This document shows positions 59,167-64,000 of a DNA stretch of 64,000 nt, one piece after another. The position numbers and the translations under genes are program-made. A model generated the notes under the pieces. That model saw nothing but the letters and a program-made list of their open reading frames with translations, made no database searches and was not told where the DNA came from. The stretch spans positions 1 through 64,000 of the forward strand of contig NZ_JAERRG010000025.1 of the NCBI RefSeq assembly GCF_016741935.1, given 5' to 3'. How positions within the stretch are numbered: the stretch's first letter is position 1; every line of letters begins with the position of its first letter. Source of the DNA: Streptomyces endocoffeicus. GTDB lineage: Bacteria > Actinomycetota > Actinomycetes > Streptomycetales > Streptomycetaceae.

Positions 59167-60792
59167 TCAGTACGCGAAGGTCAGCGGCTTGTCGGCGTCC
59201 TCGTCCTCGGCGGAGGCCCCGCCGTCCGGACCGCCAGGACCCCCCGGACCGCCCCGGCCCCCCGGGCCGCTCGAGGGCAGCCGCAGCTTCGGGTCCTTGG
59301 CGGGCGGCTTCTCGTCGATGTCCGGTCCGGCCTTGGCGTACTTGGTCAGCAGCCGCACCTCGATCACCGCGAGCACCCCGTACAGCAGCGTGAAGACACC
59401 GAGCGAGATCAGCACCTCGGTCTGGCTGACGCCGGGGGAGACCGCGTCGGCGGTCTTCATCAGTCCGTAGACCGCCCAGGGCTGCCGGCCCATCTCGGTG
59501 AAGATCCAGCCGAAGGAGTTGGCGATCAGCGGAAAGCCCATCGTGAGGATGCCGATCCGCCAGGACCAGGTGGACAGCAGCGGGCCCATCTCACGCTTCT
59601 TGGTGAGCATGAGCCGGGGCACCTCGTCCTCGCCGGTGCGGAACGCGAGCGCCAGCCACCGCTTGCGGCGGGTCGTCCACAGCCCGATCAGACCGGCGAC
59701 GAACGAGGTCATCCCGAAGCCGATCATCAGCCGGAAGCCCCAGAAGGTCATGAAGATGCTGGGGATGTAGTCATCGGGCTGACCGCCGTAGGCGTCGGCC
59801 TCCCGCTGGGCGATGTCGTTGATACCGGGGACGGAGTCGGTGAAGTTGCTGTGCGCCAGGAAGGAGAGCACCCCGGGGACCTCCAGCTCGACGCTGTTGT
59901 GCCCCTTGCTGACATCGCCGACGGCGAAGACCGAGAAGGGCGCGGGCGCCTGGGTTTCCCAGAGGGCCTCGGCCGCCGCCATCTTCATCGGCTGCTGCTC
60001 GAACATCACCTTGCCGAGCTGGTCACCGCTGATCGCCGTGCCGAGCCCCGCGATGACCGCGACGACCAGGCCCACCCGCAGCGAGGCCCGCATCGCCCCG
60101 ATCTGCTTCTTGCGCCGCTCGCCCAGCTCCTCGCCGCGCTCCCGGCGGCGCTTGGCCCGCAGCAGATGGAAGGAGGAGATCCCGATGATGAAGGCGGCGC
60201 CGGTGAGGAAGGCCGCGGTCAGCGTGTGGAAGACCACGACCAGGGTGGTGTTCTGGGTCAGTACCGCCCAGATGTCGGTGAGCTGGGCCTTTCCGGTGGC
60301 CTTGTCGATCGTGTAGCCGGTCGGGTGCTGCATCCAGGAGTTGGCGGCCAGGATGAAGTACGACGAGAGGATCGTGCCGAGCGAGACGATCCAGATGCAG
60401 GCACAGTGGATCTTCTTGGGCAGCTTGTCCCAGCCGAAGATCCACAGACCTATGAAGGTGGATTCGAAGAAGAAGGCCAGCAGGGCCTCCATCGCGAGCG
60501 GGGCGCCGAAGACATCACCGACGAAGCGGGAGTAGTCCGACCAGTTCATGCCGAACTGGAACTCCTGCACGATGCCGGTGACCACACCCATCGCGATGTT
60601 GATCAGGAAGAGCTTCCCCCAGAACTTGGTGGCATGGAAGTACTTCTCCTTGCCGGTGCGGACCCAGGCGGTCTCCAGACCCGCCGTGATCGCGGCGAGA
60701 GAGATCGTCAGCGGCACGAAGAGGAAGTGGTAGACCGTCGTGATGCCGAACTGCCATCGGGCCAGAGTCTCCGGCGCCAGAGCCAGATTCAC
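59167..60792 (-). CDS. cydA: Cytochrome bd oxidase subunit I
   Basis: 541 residues. It contains TLARWQFGITTVYHFLFVPLTI (heme ligand His), GVVTGIVQEFQFGMNW, the quinol-binding Q-loop region and FWGFRLMIGFGM with the Met ligand of heme b558 in the next helix. It oxidises quinol and reduces oxygen under low oxygen. The C-terminal tail is Pro/Gly-rich (GGRGGPGGPGGPDGG). GTG 60,792 has AAGGAGA 8 nt upstream. First gene of cydA-cydB-cydCD. Confidence 0.96.
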   Translation of the reverse strand: MNLALAPETLARWQFGITTVYHFLFVPLTISLAAITAGLETAWVRTGKEKYFHATKFWGKLFLINIAMGVVTGIVQEFQFGMNWSDYSRFVGDVFGAPLAMEALLAFFFESTFIGLWIFGWDKLPKKIHCACIWIVSLGTILSSYFILAANSWMQHPTGYTIDKATGKAQLTDIWAVLTQNTTLVVVFHTLTAAFLTGAAFIIGISSFHLLRAKRRRERGEELGERRKKQIGAMRASLRVGLVVAVIAGLGTAISGDQLGKVMFEQQPMKMAAAEALWETQAPAPFSVFAVGDVSKGHNSVELEVPGVLSFLAHSNFTDSVPGINDIAQREADAYGGQPDDYIPSIFMTFWGFRLMIGFGMTSFVAGLIGLWTTRRKRWLALAFRTGEDEVPRLMLTKKREMGPLLSTWSWRIGILTMGFPLIANSFGWIFTEMGRQPWAVYGLMKTADAVSPGVSQTEVLISLGVFTLLYGVLAVIEVRLLTKYAKAGPDIDEKPPAKDPKLRLPSSGPGGRGGPGGPGGPDGGASAEDEDADKPLTFAY

Positions 60793-60833
60793 CTGAATCT
60801 CTCCTTACGGTCGTGCCTGCCCGCGGAGCGAGC

Positions 60834-60857
60834 TTGTGAACGTATTCACATTCACAA
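60834..60857. promoter_or_regulatory. Rex operator upstream of cydA
   Basis: TTGTGAA-CGTA-TTCACAT matches the Rex consensus TTGTGAA-N4-TTCACAA with one mismatch. A second TTCACAA half-site follows at 60,851-60,857. In S. coelicolor the cyd operon is repressed by Rex when NADH is low. The site starts 42 nt upstream of the cydA start codon, placed to block the promoter. Confidence 0.85.
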
Positions 60858-61072
60858 GCAATGATACGCACACGGCTTCGCCCCCTCCCACCGGGGGTGG
60901 TAGGGGGCGAATGGGACACGTATGGGTATGCTGCGCACCCCTCGGAAGGGCCGTTGGGCCCCTTGCGAGGCCCTTGCCAATGGCCCTCGACGGCTCCGAA
61001 AGACGGCGTCTCGCCCCGCGGCCGTTCCGCGCGGTGGCCGGACCCGCCGGGGCGGCGGCCGGCCCGCCCGGC

Positions 61073-62152
61073 TCAGAGCTCCTTGCGGTACGCCTCCGCC
61101 GTCCGCAGGAAGATCTCGTTCGCCTCGCGCTCGCCGATGGTCACCCGCACCCCCTCACCCGGGAACGGACGGATCACCACGCCCGCCGCCTCGCACACCT
61201 TCGCAAAGTCGGCCGTGCGCTCCCCCAGCCGCAGCCAGACGAAGTTCGCCTGGGAGTCCGCGACCGTCCACCCCTGGGCGGTCAGCGCCTCCCACACCCG
61301 GCCCCGCTCGGTGACCAGCGCGTCCACCCGCTCCCGCAGCGCGTCCTCGCTGCGCAGCGAGGCCACCGCCGCGTCCTGGGCGAGCTGGCTGACGCCGAAC
61401 GGCACCGCGGTCTTGCGCAGCGCCGCCGCCACCGGCTCATGGGCGATCGCGAAGCCGACCCGCAGCCCGGCCAAGCCGTACGCCTTGGAGAAGGTGCGCA
61501 GCACACACACATTCGGCCGGTCCCGGTAGAGATCGATCCCGTTGGGGACCCGCTCGTCCCGGATGAACTCGATGTACGCCTCGTCCAGCACCACCAGCAC
61601 ATCGGACGGCACCCGCTCCAGGAACCGCTCCAGCTCCGCCCGGCGCACCACGGTGCTGGTCGGGTTGTTGGGGTTACAGACGAAAATCAGCCGGGTGCGG
61701 TCGGTGATGGCGTCCGCCATCGCCTCCAGGTCGTGCTCCTCGGCATCGTTCAGCGGGACCCGCACCGACGTCGCCCCGGCGATCTGAGTGATGATCGGAT
61801 ATGCCTCGAAGGACCGCCAGGCGTAGATCACCTCATCGCCCGGCCCCGCCGTGGACTGGACCAGCTGCTGGGCCACGCCGACCGAGCCGGTCCCGGTGGC
61901 CAGATGCTCCAGCGGTACGTCGAAGCGGCTCGCCAGCTCGGCGATCAGCTCGGTGCAGGCGAGGTCCGGGTAGCGGTTGAAGGAGGCGGCAGCGTTCGCG
62001 GCGGTCTCCAGCACCCCGGCCAGCGGCGGATAGGGGTTCTCGTTGGAGGAGAGCTTGAAGGCCAGGGGGCCGCCCGCGGCGGCCGGCTTACCGGGCTTGT
62101 ACGTCGGAATGCCGTCCAGCTCGGCGCGCAGCTTGGGGCTCTTCTCGGTCAC
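61073..62152 (-). CDS. hisC: Histidinol-phosphate (or aromatic) aminotransferase
   Basis: 359 residues, fold-type I aminotransferase: FKLSSNENPYPP, the Tyr/Trp stacking region in EVIYAWRSFEAYP, VCNPNNPTSTVV, VLDEAYIEF, the PLP lysine in TFSKAYGLAGLRVGF and the substrate Arg near VIRPFPGEGVRVTIG. HisC-like enzymes transaminate histidinol-phosphate and often phenylpyruvate. The his operon is not here, so this may be a second, aromatic-specific copy. GTG 62,152 has GGAGGA 8 nt upstream. Confidence 0.92.
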   Translation of the reverse strand: MTEKSPKLRAELDGIPTYKPGKPAAAGGPLAFKLSSNENPYPPLAGVLETAANAAASFNRYPDLACTELIAELASRFDVPLEHLATGTGSVGVAQQLVQSTAGPGDEVIYAWRSFEAYPIITQIAGATSVRVPLNDAEEHDLEAMADAITDRTRLIFVCNPNNPTSTVVRRAELERFLERVPSDVLVVLDEAYIEFIRDERVPNGIDLYRDRPNVCVLRTFSKAYGLAGLRVGFAIAHEPVAAALRKTAVPFGVSQLAQDAAVASLRSEDALRERVDALVTERGRVWEALTAQGWTVADSQANFVWLRLGERTADFAKVCEAAGVVIRPFPGEGVRVTIGEREANEIFLRTAEAYRKEL

Positions 62153-62557
62153 CGACAGTCCTCCTCGACCCATCCTGTTCCGGGCCGTGCACAGCGTTCG
62201 CACACGGCAATACTGCACACCTTATGAGGATTCCCCCGTCTCGCGTACCCGCCGGGCGCCGCCGCGTATCCGCCCCCGGCGCCCGCGTACCCATCGGGGG
62301 GAGCGCCCCGCTTTTTCACGCGCGCCGGTGGCGAGCGCCGTGGCGCGCATCACCCGTGCAGGTGAGTTGAGACCTCTTCGAGACATGTATCAATCACCAG
62401 GCGTGGATATGCCAGGGGCGATCAGAGGCCCGATGAAACCCCCAACTGGCTTCACTTCCAAGGGAATTGGGGAAGGCGCTCATGCAGAAACGTGCCTTCC
62501 GAATACCGATGGCGGAATCGCGCAACCCGCCCACCCGCGCCCTACTATCGGCTGGCC
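62153..62557. other. Divergent promoter region hisC / LacI gene
   Basis: About 400 bases without a gene that I can support. It is relatively AT-rich from 62,360 to 62,500. It contains the promoters of both divergent genes; I see no strong palindrome of the LacI-operator type. Confidence 0.45.
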
Positions 62558-63658
62558 ATGACAGCAGCAGGGAAGCACCAGGTGAGCCGGTCGGCCGGCC
62601 GCCGGTTAGGGCGGGCGGGCATCCGGGACGTGGCCGCCGCCGCCGGGGTCTCCATCACGACCGTCTCCGACGCGCTCAACGGCAAGGGCCGGCTCCCGGA
62701 GGCCACCCGCCGCCATGTCCGCGAGGTCGCCGAGCGGCTGGGCTATCGCCCGTCCGCAGCGGCCCGCACGCTCCGTACCGGCAAGTCCGGCCTCATCGGC
62801 CTGACCGTGACCACGTACGGGGATGAACCTTTCACCTTCACCGAGTTCGCCTACTTCGCCGAGATGGCGCGAGCCGCCACCTCCGCCGCGCTGGCCCGCG
62901 GCTACGCCCTCGTCATCCTCCCCGCCACCTCCCGCCACGACGTGTGGTCCAACGTCGCCCTCGACGGCACCGTGGTGATCGACCCCTCCGACCACGATCC
63001 GGTCGTCACCGAGCTCTTACGCCAGGGCATCCCCGTCGTCAGCGACGGCCGCCCCGCCGGCGCCCTCCCCGTCACCGCCTGGGTCGACAACGACCACGAG
63101 GCGGCGGTGCTGGGACTGCTCGACCATCTCGCCGAGGCCGGCGCCCGCCGGATCGGACTGCTCACCGGGACCTCCACCGACACCTACACCCGGCTGTCCA
63201 CCACGGCGTACCTGCAGTGGTGCGAACGGGTGGGGCAGGATCCGGTCTATGAGGCGTACCCGGCCCACGATCCTTGTGCCGGTGCCGTCGCCGCCGACCG
63301 GCTGCTCGCCCGCCCCGACCGCCCCGACGCGGTCTACGGCCTCTTCGACCCCAACGGCACCGATCTGCTCGCCGCCGCCCGCCGCTACGGACTGCGGGTC
63401 CCCGACGATCTGCTGCTGGTGTGCTGCAGCGAATCGACCGTCTACCGCACCACCGAGCCGCCCATCACGACCCTCTCACTCAAACCCCGCCGGATCGGCA
63501 CGGCGGTCGTCCAGTTGCTCATCGACGCCATCGAGGGCCTTGACACCGACCAGCCCGTTGAACAGGTCATACCCACCGAATTGATGGTGCGGACGTCCTC
63601 ACAGCGCCGTCCGCCGCGTACGACGGTCAGCGCCCCGCGCAGCCGTGCTGGAGGCTGA
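62558..63658 (+). CDS. LacI family transcriptional regulator
   Basis: 366 residues. HTH (about 22-45): IRDVAAAAGVSITTVSDALNGKGRL, then the hinge helix region RPSAAARTLRTGKSGLIGLTV. The periplasmic-binding-like effector domain (about 80-345) includes GIPVVSDGRP, RRIGLLTGTSTDTYTR, DAVYGLFDPNGTDLLAAARRYGLRVPDDLLLV and the C-terminal TTLSLKPRRIGTAVVQLLID. It senses a sugar or nucleoside-like ligand. ATG 62,558 follows the family start; upstream codons are not family-like. Target genes unknown. Confidence 0.92.
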   Translation: MTAAGKHQVSRSAGRRLGRAGIRDVAAAAGVSITTVSDALNGKGRLPEATRRHVREVAERLGYRPSAAARTLRTGKSGLIGLTVTTYGDEPFTFTEFAYFAEMARAATSAALARGYALVILPATSRHDVWSNVALDGTVVIDPSDHDPVVTELLRQGIPVVSDGRPAGALPVTAWVDNDHEAAVLGLLDHLAEAGARRIGLLTGTSTDTYTRLSTTAYLQWCERVGQDPVYEAYPAHDPCAGAVAADRLLARPDRPDAVYGLFDPNGTDLLAAARRYGLRVPDDLLLVCCSESTVYRTTEPPITTLSLKPRRIGTAVVQLLIDAIEGLDTDQPVEQVIPTELMVRTSSQRRPPRTTVSAPRSRAGG

Positions 63659-63889
63659 CCTGAGGGCGACTCAAGGATTACCCGAGGAGGACCTGAGGCC
63701 AATGGGCTTCCCCTACTGGGCCAATCCGGGATAAAAGTCCGACGAAGCAGGAACGAGCAGCGATTGACGGCACCCTGGTGCGTCACAAGCCCTCACGGAC
63801 ATTCCTATGATGGGCGGACGACACTGCGGACCGCCGTCGACCAGGCAAGGTCCACAAGGTGGCACGGCGGCGTGATGGTGGAGGGGTCG

Positions 63890-64000
63890 ATGACTCAGGG
63901 GGCCGGTCTGGAAGCCACGGCAGGGACCACGGCTGCGATCCCTCCTGTGCTCGCGTACGGGGCGTACACCCCGCCCGGCATGGTCGCGCCCGGAGCCGTG
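63890..64000 (+). CDS. Partial gene at window end, unknown
   Basis: ATG 63,890 with GGAGGGG about 4 nt upstream opens a frame that runs off the window without a stop (37 codons). It starts MTQGAGLEATAGTTAAIPPV and continues in an Ala/Gly/Pro-rich way. Too short to identify. Confidence 0.55.
   Translation, partial: MTQGAGLEATAGTTAAIPPVLAYGAYTPPGMVAPGAV

Overview
This is a high-GC actinobacterial chromosome segment, almost certainly from a Streptomyces. Evidence is the strong third-position GC bias, GTG/TTG starts, and typical families (DUF6415, DUF5926/SEC-C, PspAB-HtpX, the Sco/ECuC/DtpA copper operon, a fused CydCD, MocR and HutC regulators). A perfect 14-bp parS core and a cluster of DnaA boxes suggest the core half of the chromosome, not far from oriC.

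Layout. Positions 1-12,470 are accessory DNA stacked on a tRNA-Ser(UGA) gene (12,382-12,468, minus strand). A 57-bp exact copy of the tRNA 3' part lies at 3,070-3,126. It marks one decayed integrated element at 3,127-12,381 and suggests an older one to its left (1-3,069). The left remnant holds a DUF6415 gene, an integrase pseudogene, a tiny membrane protein gene and a broken HTH/DnaB-N gene. The right remnant holds the C-terminal half of a second integrase fused to a truncated GntR-NUDIX gene, a complete 1,972-bp IS481-type element with 14-bp target duplications, a 170-bp nested palindrome, a lower-GC cassette (769-aa protein with a possible ParB-like motif, plus a DUF3800 protein), a four-gene operon of small Streptomyces proteins, and a GntR/UTRA regulator with two operator-like repeats.

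Positions 12,471-64,000 are core chromosome: HtrA-type protease; glycerophosphodiesterase; two HATPase anti-sigma-like proteins and a degenerate PP2C; DUF5926; primase-polymerase-like protein; PepP; AhpD-like protein beside a MocR regulator; a copper operon (YcnI, Sco, ECuC, CopCD, DtpA); pheA; a DnaA-box-rich gap; serS plus a HAD phosphatase; secreted phospholipase A2; an Lrp/AsnC regulator beside an EmrB/QacA transporter; a FadR-type regulator with a CynX-type transporter; a two-system ABC-2 export operon; pspAB-htpX; an LLM oxidoreductase; a second HAD; a glycine-rich secreted protein; a GAF histidine kinase; the cydA-cydB-cydCD operon with a Rex-type operator; hisC; and a LacI regulator.

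How the parts work together. The copper operon handles extracytoplasmic copper and supplies the DtpA peroxidase. The cyd operon makes the bd oxidase and its cysteine/glutathione exporter under NADH (Rex) control. pheA and hisC serve aromatic and histidine metabolism.

Three patterns go beyond ordinary annotation. Short tandem repeats sit at or around stop codons of at least six genes. The octamer CCTTACGG/CCGTAAGG occurs 16 times in the core but was not found in the first 14 kb. The ParB-like/DUF3800 pair inside the mobile element is the best candidate for an undescribed system. All calls come from reading the sequence; no searches were run.
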